From Anagrus nilaparvatae (Eukaryota; Arthropoda; Insecta; Hymenoptera; Mymaridae), in contig JAKSXM010000231.1 of the NCBI GenBank assembly GCA_022575985.1, positions 3,660,501-3,724,500 on the forward strand: a DNA stretch of 64,000 nt, written 5' to 3'. Below, in pieces: positions 46,346-56,822 of the stretch. Position numbers and translations under genes: made by a program. Position 1 is the first letter of the stretch. The number at the start of each line of letters is the position of its first letter. The notes below the pieces were generated by a model. That model worked only from the letters and a program-made list of their open reading frames with translations, did not search any database and was not told the origin of the DNA.

Positions 46346-47661
46346 TAGCAAGAAGCTCAGCGATATTTAATAACAATGTATACTTTGAAATTCAACCAAT
46401 CCAAAACTCTGAAAACGATGAGCTATTAGCGATTCTTGATGAATACACAGAATCTTCCTCTATTCAACCTGTTTGAGAATATTGTGAAACTGTAATACAA
46501 TTGGAACATAACAATAACAACAATGATAATGGTAAGTGCTAAATCATCAACAAAGATCCAAATAAACGTAACGAGAAATATTTTATGTATATCATTAAAA
46601 TTTTTAATCTTATTTTAAATTTCAGCTTCAGTGGTCAAAAGTACAAATTTTAGCACATACGTTGGTGAATCCTTATCAAATTTGAAAAACAAAAATGAAA
46701 ATCGCAATTTACCTATTTTGCACATTGATTCAAATTTTAATGGTAAAGTTATGAGAAACGGAAATATGGACGGTGATGGTATGTTTGGATTTTATTTATG
46801 GATAAAGAGTGACACAGAATTAGCTTTTAATTTGGAAGAAAATAAATTCGAGAAAAGGAATGATGTTAATGAATGTATCAAGAAATACTTTAGATAGAAA
46901 TAATATTGAAATAGTCCATTAGCATTAAAATAAAAAATGTATGCATTAAAATTAATTTAAGATCTGATTTTTGGTTTTAGAAGTGAATCAGGAAAGAGTT
47001 TCAGGAGCTATTTATTCACATATTTAAAAGCCATTTATGATGAGTTCGTAAAGACTTTAAGCTCTTTAAAAAAATTGGAATTTGATTCAGCTGTTAAGTT
47101 TTTAAAACTTGAAGAATGGATTGATGATTCCAAAACTTACAAAAATAAAACATACCGCTTGTCTGACGGCGTCAAGCGAAATATGTTAAGATTTGTCATT
47201 AGAACGGGAAAAATTATCGATTCAAAGAAAAAAAATTTTTAGAAAGATTTCATTACAAGTATACCATTTAATGTAAGTTGATTTTTCAATAATTCAATAT
47301 GATAATAATTTCAATTATTTTAATTGTTAATAATAATCTCTAATTATTTAATACACAGTGTCATTATCATTTAGTATCAGCTCATACGATTGACAGCTGC
47401 TGGAAAAAAACTATTTTAAAAGCTGATTCAGATGAGGTATTAAAAAAATTGGCTCATGAGATTAACATAGACACATTGTATGTCAAAATTATAAGAACTC
47501 TTTATGAATATGAGAATAATTCATTTAACAAATTTTATTTCATAAATCCCCTGAAACAGAATGAAGAACATCGATCTTTAGAACTTCTGGAAATTATAGA
47601 AAAATTGGAAACAGAATCAAATTTATTTCTTTATCCAACAAACAATAATAATATGAATTAA
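46346..47661 (+). pseudogene. Unrecognised multi-exon gene, decayed
   Basis: Exon-like tracts have splice signals. The first is 46,350-46,533 (acceptor TTATTTAG, donor GTAAGT; ends NNNNNDNG, one in-frame TGA at 46,475). The second is 46,626-46,897 (acceptor ATTTCAG; SVVKSTNFSTYVGES). More coding-like sequence follows at 46,995-47,270 (YLKAIYDEFVKTLSSLKKLE; SDGVKRNMLRFVIRTGKI, one TAG) and 47,358-47,661 (CHYHLVSAHTIDSCW; NIDTLYVKIIRTLYEY; ends TNNNNMN). Polar asparagine-rich ends and a helical middle are visible. I recognise no family, and I do not assign a function. Confidence 0.45.
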
Positions 47662-48740
47662 GGAACTACATATAATATAAATCTACATGAATTGATTGCA
47701 TTCATTTAAATGATAATAATCATTACATAATTTTATATTTTGTAAAAATATTTTATTATTTTGTTTCATTTATGATCATTGCATTCATGATCACATATAA
47801 TGTAAATTTTTTAAGAAAATAAAAATACAATACCAATTTAAAAATATTTTTAAATATGAATTTTATTAATTAATTAATTAATTAATAAATAAACAATAAT
47901 AAATTTTTTTGACATTCTATTTTTTCGGCTTATACTTATTAACATAGCTCATAAGTAAGATGCACATGTAGAAATTTTTATTAATAAAAGAAATAAGAGA
48001 AACAGAATTCACTCACCACTAAGTATATACATTTTATTAATAAAAATACTCAAAATAAAATTTATCATTAACAATATTTTTGTTTAATTTTTTAATACAA
48101 TTAACCACACATTACACATTAAAATATACTACATAAATACCTAGCACTTATAAATATTTATTTTTTACATAGTAATTATAATTTTATATTAATATATTAA
48201 TAAAATAGATTTCAAAATAATAAAATTTATCTCGAAAATAATGCATTTTAAAGTCCAAAATAGAGAAAATTAGGTTATACACATATTTATTTATTTACAA
48301 AAATATTTTCCGCTCTGGCTCCTTTCGTTTCTGCTCGCTTTTTTAAATTTCCTCCCTGTAAAACCACTAGCGCGCTTTACATTTTAACGGGTGGTAAAAG
48401 ATACGTTTCCGTCCTTGATATCAGGTTCGAAAATAAGGACTTTCGGGTAAGATAGGAAGAAAAAATTTTTTAACGGTTTTTTAGCACTTAGCCTGAATTT
48501 GGTGGATTTTCATTTAAACTATCTTGAAGTGTAATTTAAAAGTTCTCTTACTAAAATTTTTATCAAAAAATTAACTTTCAAACAGTTTAAACAATATTAT
48601 ATTTTTATATAAAGTTTTATACGGGAAGCCTAAGGCGCCTAAGTCGATCCAATTAAGATAAAGGACAAAGCTTAGATAAAGGCATCATCCCTAAAAGTAA
48701 AATTATGTATAATAGGTTCTAAACGTTTTAAATATTTGTT
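47662..48740. other. AT-rich spacer, no gene seen
   Basis: Includes a TTAATTAATTAATTAATTAA run near 47,868. No reading frame of note. Confidence 0.45.
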
Positions 48741-48756
48741 GGCCCTGAAAAGGGCC
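48741..48756 (-). terminator. Histone-type 3' stem-loop after a zinc-finger gene
   Basis: GGCCCTTTTCAGGGCC on the minus strand, with the same TCGG...CCA context as the true histone copies. It lies 43 nt past the stop of the zinc-finger frame at 48,800, and no histone sequence lies between. It is either used by that gene or is a relic of a lost histone gene. Confidence 0.8.
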
Positions 48757-48799
48757 GATATTTTTGGTAATTCTAATGAATTTTAATAAATTATGGTGA

Positions 48800-49545
48800 T
48801 TAGGTGTCAGATGTCTGATGGATAATTATAACGGTGTCGTCTGCAGTGGATACGCTCAAAACAACAGGCCTTGTTCGATTTACGTAAATTACGTTTTTTG
48901 TTGTTGAATTTTTCTCTTCGTAATCCGCTTCTCGAAGATTGCTATTATCAACTGTTTTCGAAGAATTATCCTCTGCAGAAAATTCAACCTCGGTGTCTTC
49001 GCAATTTGATATGGGTGAAAATGCAGGCGATTCAAAATCATCATAGTCCGTATCATCCAGTGTGGGATCATTAATCCAATCTAACGGATCACCATTATTT
49101 TCAATTTCATGTTTTTGGTGTTCTTCTTGTTCTGTATTTGATTCTTGATGAATAGCTTCTGCTTTTTCAATAATAAATTTGCAACTGCCATTTTCTGCTG
49201 CTACCGATGATAATGTGTTTACGTGCATTTTACTTACATGATGTACAAGATTTCCTTTTTTCTTTTAGTTTTTTCCGCAATAATCGCAGCTGTAGATTTT
49301 GCATTTCGATGTTTTTACACATTTTTTTGTATGTATTTTCATGTTTGTTTTAAAAATTGTCTTACCACATTTCTCGAAGTCTTTTTTCTCTCTGGTTGTA
49401 TCGTGGATTGAATAGTGATTTTTAAGAGCTTTGTCACTTGAGAATATTTTGTTGCAAATTCTACATTTTCTTGAATCTTTCGGAAAATAAACATGCTTTT
49501 GATGTTCGTTGATCCGTCGTAACGTTTTGTATTTTTGTATTTTTA
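48800..49545 (-). pseudogene. C2H2 zinc-finger gene with acidic tail, stop inside a finger
   Basis: One minus-strand frame from about 49,545 reads CRICNKIFSSDKALKNHYSIH (a full finger). It continues with a Cys/His-poor degenerate finger (EKCGKTIFKTNMKIH), then CDYCGKN, stop TAA (49,265-49,267) and KKKGNLVHHVSKMH. If the stop counts as a residue, this third finger keeps exact CX2CX12HX4H spacing. The tail (49,228-48,800) is acidic and ends VIIIHQTSDT. Its role would be DNA binding with an acidic region of unknown use. The single nonsense codon replaces the conserved aromatic position of the finger. Confidence 0.65.
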
Positions 49546-50078
49546 AATTTTATCGTTATCAACAACATACTACACAAATTGTATCGTTATCTAACAACAT
49601 ACTACACTTAAGCGTGAAGTTTCTGTTGGGAGACTCTGTATCTCTATCTTCGTTAATCATGATAGTGCCTTCAAAAATATTTCAAAAAAATTAGAAAGAT
49701 GATTGATGATTTCTCAAAAACCAGTTGAAGGATTCAATTATCCGGCTGTTATTTATATAAATTTTTTATCATAAACGCTACAAAGCGCACGCTCGACGCC
49801 CCCCACTTATATTTTTACGAATTATAGATCAGTTTATTCGACATGATAAAAAATTTTAATGCTTATAAAATTTTATTTTCTCGTTTCAATTATTATAATT
49901 AAAAAAAAAACAAAAATAAAAAATTAGAAAAAAATTTTAAAAAAAGTAAATCAGGTAGTTTCGAAATTCAAAAATAATTTATTTAATTTTTTCGAACTCG
50001 CTAAACAAGCCTTAAGCTAAGGTTTTAAAGCATTCACTAAATATAAACCAGTTCCAAAAATCGTTAAAAAAATATGAT
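49546..50078. other. AT-rich spacer, no gene seen
   Basis: Would contain upstream exons of the zinc-finger gene, but none could be supported. Confidence 0.4.
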
Positions 50079-50094
50079 GGCCCTGAAAAGGGCC
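50079..50094 (-). terminator. Orphan histone-type stem-loop
   Basis: GGCCCTTTTCAGGGCC on the minus strand with the same TCGG...CCAT context. Upstream on its strand lies the 3' end of the gypsy remnant, not a histone. It is probably the leftover of a histone gene displaced by the retroelement. Confidence 0.7.
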
Positions 50095-50133
50095 GATTGA
50101 TAACTTCCATCTCTCTCATTTCGGGTTCTCAGG

Positions 50134-50421
50134 TCATCCAAGAGTTGGCAATAACTGTGTTATCGAGGCGAACAGGCTCCCAATAGATGGATAGCAAAAG
50201 CAATAACATTTTGTTATTGCTAATGAGGAACCATAGTGCCAATTACTTGGCAGCGTTTTTACTTGGCAGTCAAGACAGAATCGAATCCTCTTACGGACAT
50301 CCTCCTTCAAGTTTTGCCAATAATACCTTTGTTTAATTCGGTGCTCCTTTTTATTTACACTGGAATGACCTTCTTGAGGAGAAGTGTGCATAAGATGGAA
50401 GATTTTATCTCTTTGTTCCAT
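50134..50421 (-). pseudogene. Integrase zinc-binding (HHCC) remnant
   Basis: HLMHTSPQEGHSSVNKKEHR, then YYWQNLKEDVRKRIRFCLDC. The H...H...C..C arrangement and YYW...V form the N-terminal zinc domain of gypsy integrases. The catalytic core is absent; the sequence leaves the family at QVKTLPSNW where a family B end fragment begins. Confidence 0.75.
50222..50262 (-). mobile_element. Family B end fragment
   Basis: ATGAGGAACCATAGTGCCA ... TTGGCAGCG matches the right terminus of family B copy 3 (14,028-14,062). Confidence 0.6.
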
Positions 50422-50861
50422 AGGAGCAAAGGTTAAGGTGGCCGTATAAATAGTGATTTCAATATTAGACTTAAAATGTACTTAAAAGAAAATAGTCATG
50501 AAGTCCTGCCAAAGGATATTTGTGATATTATTTAAGTGTAATTAGAAGGTCTAAGAATTTTTATTTTTTAGAAATAACCGACTCATTTTCCGCTAAACAT
50601 AACCCAAAATACTGCTTATTTCTAATCTTATCCCTTTGGATCGTTTTTGGGGCATAAACCGATCGCTGTTCTATCAGGTCGCGATTAAATAGTCTTTCGG
50701 CTCTTAAATCTTAAGGTTTCCCCTCTGGGCTAATGAAATAAATTAAATTGTCGCGACAGTATTCTAAAGATTCTTTGGAAAATTTTAGGTTGGTTAACTT
50801 ATTTGTGGTTTCTTGGCTCGGTTCGGATAACTCTTTCTCCTAAGTTGAATCTTCTTCGCTA

Positions 50862-51520
50862 TCAGTGGAAAACGGCTCTTGAGGTAATTCTTCCCGGTAA
50901 TTCTTGCGTCTTTTTGTTTGTAGGGTTCTTCTTTCGACGTACTACTTTCCGAGGTTGGCTCTGGGTGTCGCTTGGGACTAGCTCAGAGTCTGTAGATTCT
51001 GAATTTTTATCTTTTGTCTGTTTCGGGGTTTTTAATATGTCTGTATTGTTGTCTTTCCTTTTAGTTTGGGTAAATTTTCGTTTTGCGTCTTCTAGTGCCT
51101 GAGCTTTTTCGGTCAACTTTTTAACTCTAGTACTAATTCTTGGAGGCACTGGAGCAGATCTGCTTGGTTTCAATTTCGATGGATCGGCTCTTGAAGTTGA
51201 TGCAATTAGGTCTATCTCTGTTTCTGTCAATTTTGCTTTATCTCTTGTTATCGCGTTGATATTTGCCTCTGGTTCTTCTGGTATATTCCTAGAGAGGGCG
51301 TATGCGTTTACTTGGCGCTTCCCACTTCGGTATATTATTTCGTACTGGTAGTCCGATAAGTAAAAACGCCATCTCGTGACTCTGGCGTTACAATCAGCGG
51401 TTTTAAAATAAATTAGGGGTTGATGGTCGGTCACGATAGTAAATTTACTATTATATAAATACTGTCTAAAGTGTTTAACGCCAAAAATAACCGCAAGGGC
51501 CTCTTTTACGACTGTTACAA
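50862..51520 (-). pseudogene. RNase H and linker of the gypsy element
   Basis: KEALAVIFGVKHFRQYLY, FTIVTDHQPLIYF, TRWRFYLSDYQYEIIYRSG and VNAYALSRN are Ty3-type RNase H landmarks. ALSR replaces the usual ADALSR, so the final catalytic Asp is lost (A-Y-A). A charged P/S/T/K-rich linker follows to 50,862. At 51,520 it is fused directly to the RT fragment. Confidence 0.75.
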
Positions 51521-52188
51521 AGACCGAACGGCATTCGAATGAATTGATAATGATTATTAGGGGTAGATAATGCACAATACTTCCGGTGATCGGGGTGTAC
51601 GTAAATTTGAAAAAATCCATTTGACTTGTCAAGCGTAGTAAAGTACGTATTCCCACCTAAACGGTCGAATAACTCTGATATTACTGGCAGAGGAAAAACG
51701 TCAGGAACCGTAGCTTTGTTTAAAATGCGAAAATCGATACATAAACGCCATCTCTTGTTTCATTTTGAATCTGGTTTCTTTGATACCATCAAAATTGGGC
51801 TCTGATAAGGTGAATCGGATGGTTCGATGATTCCCCTTTCTAACATTTGTTGGATTTGCCTGTCAACCTCTGTTTCGTCACTCAAATGGTCTAGCCTTAA
51901 TAAAGATTTTAGTTTTTCTAACCGATTTTGTCCTTCTTCAACTTCTGGTGTCGAGTCTTCGTCCGAGTCGAACATGTAAACCTGTCCGTCTAAGTCTGGG
52001 TCATTTTCTATGTCTCTGTGAAAGTCTTGAAAATATTCGTAATTTTCGTCTGCGGCTACTTGATTTATTGCGTCGGTTCGCCCAATATTCATGATGTTCA
52101 CAAATTCGACATATTTCTGGTCCTTTACAAAGTTAGATGAGTCGTCTACCTCCAACTCTTCAATATCCTCAAAATCTTGAGACGGCAA
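51521..52188 (-). pseudogene. Reverse transcriptase N-terminal part
   Basis: It opens with an acidic spacer (52,188-51,930), then IQQMLERGIIEPSDSPYQSP and KKPDSK, a TGA at 51,760-51,762, and NKRWRLCIDFRILNKATV, LDKSNGFFQIYVHPD and RMPFGLCN. These are RT motifs up to the FGLCNAP box; TLDKSNGF lacks the usual D-L-x-S-G-Y-H/W form only slightly. Everything from FGLC to RNase H, including the YxDD site, is deleted. Confidence 0.8.
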
Positions 52189-52615
52189 ACGTTTAAGAAT
52201 TTCTCTCTCTTCCTGATCTAAATAACGATTGATTTCGGCAGTTAACTTATCGCCTGATTCTTCTTCTGAGTCCGTGGTGTAATCAGAGGTGTTGCTAGTG
52301 TCATTTGAGTCGCTGGTGTTGTTGGGTTCTTGGAAGGGTACCCTTTTATTGACTAGTAGACATGCTTTTGGTTCTTCTATTTGTTGATGGTCTTTTTTAA
52401 ACGGTATACACTCGGAACCTATTACTAATTCTTGCGTTCGATAATTAATTTCACACTTGGCGCTAGCGAGAAACGCGGAACCCTAAATTCCTTGATAGTG
52501 TATGGTCATAGAGTCAGAGACGATGCTAAAAGGTGTTAGTTGACCATGGATTAACATTACAACTTCCCCTATCGTGGATAAAGGGTCCTCGGTTATACCC
52601 TTGAGTACAACTCGT

Positions 52616-52728
52616 TTATGATGGTTTATTGGTGCTGTAGGTGACACCACTGCCAATCATTAGCTTAATTGTTGTTTTGGTGTTGGTATTGGTTACTTCA
52701 ATGTAAGGTACCGTGTCGAAAGGCCGTC
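52616..52728 (-). pseudogene. Aspartic protease remnant
   Basis: VTNTNTKTTIKLMIGSGVTY has the layout of a retroviral-type protease active site, but the catalytic D of D-S/T-G is glycine (IGSG), and a stop follows at 52,616. Confidence 0.55.
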
Positions 52729-53516
52729 TTAATTCCAAATTGAGTTCTCGAACTCCTTCGGTGATTCCGACTGAAAAACTGAGCGGATTTGGGCAGTTAA
52801 AGGACCCTGACCGCTGGCTTGGATCCTCTGCCCGTTTCCCGACGGTTGGCGAGTATTTTCCTCCATTCTTTTTCTTCTGCAAAACTCTATAGTATGACCT
52901 CTCATTTTGCAGTAAGTACAACTTCTTGAATAATATTCTTGTCTTGGACAGGAGGTTCGGTTATGGCCAACTACGTTACAATTTTCACAATAGAGCTGTT
53001 CTCCTGGTCGCGATTCTTCTGTGGGAAACAATTTTCTGCAGTATTGAACCTTATGGCCAGGCCTCTTGCAATACTTACAGATCATAAACGGTTTACCTTT
53101 AGAGTGGCATTCGTTAGTTGCGTGACCCTTTCGTGAACAAAATTCACAATACTTTTCTTCTGATGTTGTTGTTGTGGTGTGAATCCCTCGAGCAGGGCTT
53201 TGGTTTCTACAGAAGTTGGCGGAGTGGCCCCACCTTCCGCATCTTCCGCAGTAAGGTGATGTTCTTGATGCCGGTGGCCTAAAAGAGGGGTTCATTTCTG
53301 GATGCGTGGTTTCGTTACATTCTCAGGAATAATGGGGTCCGTTACAAAACCTACATATTAATTCTCTTCCTAAACCTGCGCATTGCCTTGTGTTATGGAA
53401 CCTTGAACTGCACTCTCTACAGGGCTTTTCGAAATTACAACTACAGACAAGACAGGAGGCTTCTGTTGTCTCATTTTTACAATTTCCCGTGCATTCTTGT
53501 GCTTCGTAGGTAGGAA
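52729..53516 (-). pseudogene. Gag C-terminal region with seven zinc knuckles
   Basis: Successive knuckles on the minus strand are CRECSSRFHNTRQC, CRFCNGPHYS-stop-EC (TGA at 53,323-53,325), CGRCGRWGHSANFC, CEFCSRKGHATNEC, CKYCKRPGHKVQYC, CENCNVVGHNRTSC and CTYCKMRGHTIEFC. Gypsy gags normally carry one or two. Short basic or threonine-rich linkers separate them. It ends in a Q/G-rich tail. The role in the family is packaging of element RNA. Confidence 0.8.
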
Positions 53517-53528
53517 ATTATGTTCTAT

Positions 53529-55791
53529 TTTAATTTTAAAGCTTAAAACAGTTTTCACAAGCTGTTTTATGTCATTTTTTTTCAAAAAAATCCTAAGTTT
53601 TTGTTATTTTTCCCTTGTTTTCTCGGAACTGGTGATAGGTACACTCTCAATTTTTTTTCTGGTAACATATTTTAGTTGTACAAGGTCACCTTGAAATTTT
53701 CAGACAAAACGGTTTGGTGCAACCTACTTAAAAATCCACTCAAAGTGGAGTTCGCAATTCTCGGTTTTTAGCAAATTTTTATTTTATACGATGAAAATGG
53801 TAAGTAATTCTGATTTATCAGTGAAATACTTTTTGATTTATTTCAATTTTATACTTTTTTCAATATATTACACTATTTTTAATATTTTTCATGCTAGACT
53901 GAAGAAAATATTTCAAAAATATTTCAATTAAAAACGAAAAAAATGGCATTAATTTTGTTCTAAGTGAGTAATGTTTTTTATTCTTTCTGTCTGGAATATT
54001 TATATAAGTTCAGATATGGCAGTTAAGAGGGCAAAAAAAGATGATAGATATGTCGCGTCAATTATTTCACTGTATGACCGTGTAATATTTTCGCCTTATT
54101 TTGGAAAATATTGGGAAATTCAGGGAGTGGAAAATGTATATAAAAGTAAAATAATAGTTAACACTTATGGGTTATATTGATATTGCGTGGTTTCGAATTA
54201 ACACACGCGTTTATTCATTCACTTAACCTAAAATACAGTTCGGCAGTTAAAAAAAATATATATGTTTCGACACTCCCGTGAATTTAATTTAAATAAAAAT
54301 ATAAACTAATAATGATAAAAAAAATGAATTTAGTGGACTGTATGATTAATTAATAAATTTGAATTCAATTTACCAAGCCGGGCGGCACATGTTTTATACG
54401 GAAATTACTTATACTTTTAATTTTACTTGATTGCGAGATGACCGACCACAGAATGAGAGCGAGTCGTGCGCAGCGACCAGTTTTATAAAAAACGAGAGAT
54501 ATTTTACGTAAGAGAAGGGGCCTTAAAACCGGGGGCCGATAAATGAAATAACTGACATATCGCGTGATATTTGATTTACCGCGAATATTTAAATATAAAG
54601 GAAAAATATGAATTTTAGGCCATTGGCCGCAACAGACCGGCTGAATAAAATCGGCTAATTATGATTTCATTCTTTTCTCTATATAATCAGGATTCCTCGT
54701 AGATAATTAGGCGCTCTCAATAAATAATATATAAGTTAACGTTAATAATGCATGGAGCCGGCTTCTATTGGATTATCTAACATAATATTTTCGGAATATA
54801 ATGTCTTTCCGAAGGCCTCCGAGAGCGCCCGATTTTGTACGAGCCATCCTGATTATAGAGAAAAGGGAATCGAATAAACTATGACACTATATTGTTTTTC
54901 TTATTGGAGCTGACGGTGGTAAATTCATTTGCAATATTTTGATTCTGTTAAATTAAAAATTCGACTAGGTTTTTGATTATGTTAAAGTTTATTTTTATCT
55001 AATATCTCACATGATTACATTTTTCTGAAACATCATCTGATACTCAAATTAACTGGATAACGCTTTTTCATCGCATTCTCAAAGATCTTTGTTAAGGTTG
55101 AATCAGGTGGATAGAAATAGCATTTTTTTAGTAAAAATTTCTGGAGATTGAAACTTCTGGAATGTTTAATATTTTTAGCCATCGATCATGTTATGTGTCC
55201 CTTAAAATTAAAAAAATAATTTTGAAAATTTATTGACTACTGACGGAATTATTAGCGCTTGAAATTGCACTAATTTTTGAGGAACTTAATTAATCAAGAT
55301 TTTTTTATAAATAATCTGATTTTAAAAATCTTTGAATATAATATTTAAGGCATTATTTAGCATCGATTCACTAAAAAAAATTTTTGATTTTCTACGTTTC
55401 GCCACGAATAAATTGATTTTTTGAAAAATTATTACATAAAATATTAAAAATAGTGAAATATATTGAAAAAGGTATAAAATTGAAATAAATCAAAAAGTAT
55501 TTCACTGATAAATCAGAATTACTTACCATTTTCATCGTATAAAATAAAAATTTGCTAAAAACCGAAAATTGCGAACTCCACTTTGAGTGGATTTTTAAGT
55601 AGGTTGCACCAAACCGTTTTGTCTGAAAATTTCAAGGTAACCTTGTACAACTAAAATATGTTACCAGAAAAAAAATTGAGAGTGTACCTATCACCAGTTC
55701 CGAGAAAACAAGGGAAAAATAACAAAAACTTAGGATTTTTTTGAAAAAAAATGACATAAAACAGCTTGTAAAAACTGTTTTAAGCTTTAAA
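53529..55791. mobile_element. Mutator-like foldback element, 2.26 kb
   Basis: Arms of about 360 bp (53,529-53,888 and 55,439-55,791) are reverse complements with few differences. They end in TTTAAAGCTTAAAACAG. ATTATGTTCTAT flanks both sides (53,517-53,528, 55,792-55,803). Long TIRs with a 9-12 bp duplication suit Mutator-like elements. The spacer has no transposase and holds a smaller TIR unit at 54,664-54,880. Confidence 0.75.
54664..54880. mobile_element. Small TIR unit inside the foldback element
   Basis: Inverted ends of about 50 bp: CTTTTCTCTATATAATCAGG with GCGCTCTC, answered by GAGAGCGCCC and CCTGATTATAGAGAAAAG. Length is about 217 bp. Target duplication not clear. Confidence 0.55.
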
Positions 55792-55803
55792 ATTATGTTC
55801 TAT

Positions 55804-56234
55804 CATTTTAAGTGAGTTATTTTATATGTAAAAAAGTCACTTTTAACTAGCCCTACATCTTACGTGTCTTTAAATGAAGTAAAATTTATCGAAATTTTAT
55901 TAAATTTTTAAAAACCTAAAAAAATGACTTTTTGAGGTTAGGGACGTAAGGAAGAGCATTCGGAAGTCCCTATACAGGTGAAAGGTGGTCTTTTGGTACC
56001 AAAAATATGCCCTGAAAATTTGACGGCAATCGGTTTCGTGGGCCGGAGCCCGCTTCTTATCCAGGAATAGTCTTTAAATTGTTAATGCGGGAATAAAATG
56101 TCCACATTATAGCATAAATTTTTATACATCTGTGGTAATTAATTTTGTAAAAATATTTTTTGCGAAAAGTATATCTAATAAAACTGTCCTGAGAAGTATG
56201 TGAAATGTAAGTTTCAAAAGTTTCGAAATGGCAG
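55804..56234. other. Spacer, no gene seen
   Basis: AT-rich with a slightly GC-richer part (55,935-56,060). No frame or repeat recognised. Confidence 0.4.
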
Positions 56235-56777
56235 TTGTTTTTCGATTTTAAAAAATCCGGGAATAGCCTTTTTCAGAAAGTTGCTTTTTTTTCACCAGTT
56301 TTTAACTCCCAAGTTCTTTTTTCTGTGTATAATTCTAACAATGTGCATCCCAACGCCCATATGTCAGTGGCAGAAGTTGACTCTTTACATAAAAGTATTT
56401 ATTCCGGAGCCATGTAGGTTATTGGCAGGTTTAATATCTCTATGGATAATTCTCTTGTGGTGGTCGTGCATGTAGTGAAGCGCTCTACATATCTGTTTAC
56501 CAATTAAATCTTTCTTAAGTTCTCAAAGGTTAATTTTGTTTTTCCAGAAACTGGTGAATAAAATATTGTAAAGGCAGGTTCCTTTAACTAATTCAGAGAT
56601 AATGTGAACCTCATTGTTGTGTACACATACTCCCATCATTAGCACAATATTAGGATATGTTATTTCTTTTAAGTTAAAAATTTCTTTTGCAATAGTTTTT
56701 GCACAAGTTATGTCCTCAATTGTTTATATTGCTACATCCGTGCCATACAAGTCCCCTTTATAAACAGTTCCAAACAT
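56235..56777 (-). pseudogene. Partial duplicate of the neighbouring kinase pseudogene
   Basis: It matches 57,000-57,620 closely but lacks about 123 bp corresponding to 57,152-57,274, which removes the activation-loop segment, and it breaks off before the glycine loop. It shares the TGA in the INL-stop-EL context but has Cys (TGT) where the other copy has its second stop. So one stop predates the duplication and the other is later. Confidence 0.8.
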
Positions 56778-56822
56778 AATAATAGTCATTTACTATTTTT
56801 CAATAAAATTAAACTAATATTT

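Larger units (their letters stand above)
50120..53516 (-). mobile_element. Ty3/gypsy retrotransposon, internally deleted
   Basis: On the minus strand the order is gag knuckles (53,516-52,729), protease (about 52,640), reverse transcriptase (about 51,860-51,520), RNase H (51,520-51,290), linker, and an integrase HHCC region (50,421-50,134). This gag-PR-RT-RH-IN order defines Ty3/gypsy. Stops occur in gag and RT, the RT catalytic half is deleted, and the protease aspartate is changed. No LTR was identified. A family B end (50,222-50,262) overlaps the integrase remnant. The upstream edge is cut by the foldback element at 53,529. Confidence 0.8.

Noticed and set aside
39948..50094. Histone plus zinc-finger region considered as a viral (polydnavirus-like) segment
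   Set aside because: The histones show host-type stem-loops, and I saw no viral structural genes or excision motifs. PrimPol matches the eukaryotic repriming enzyme.
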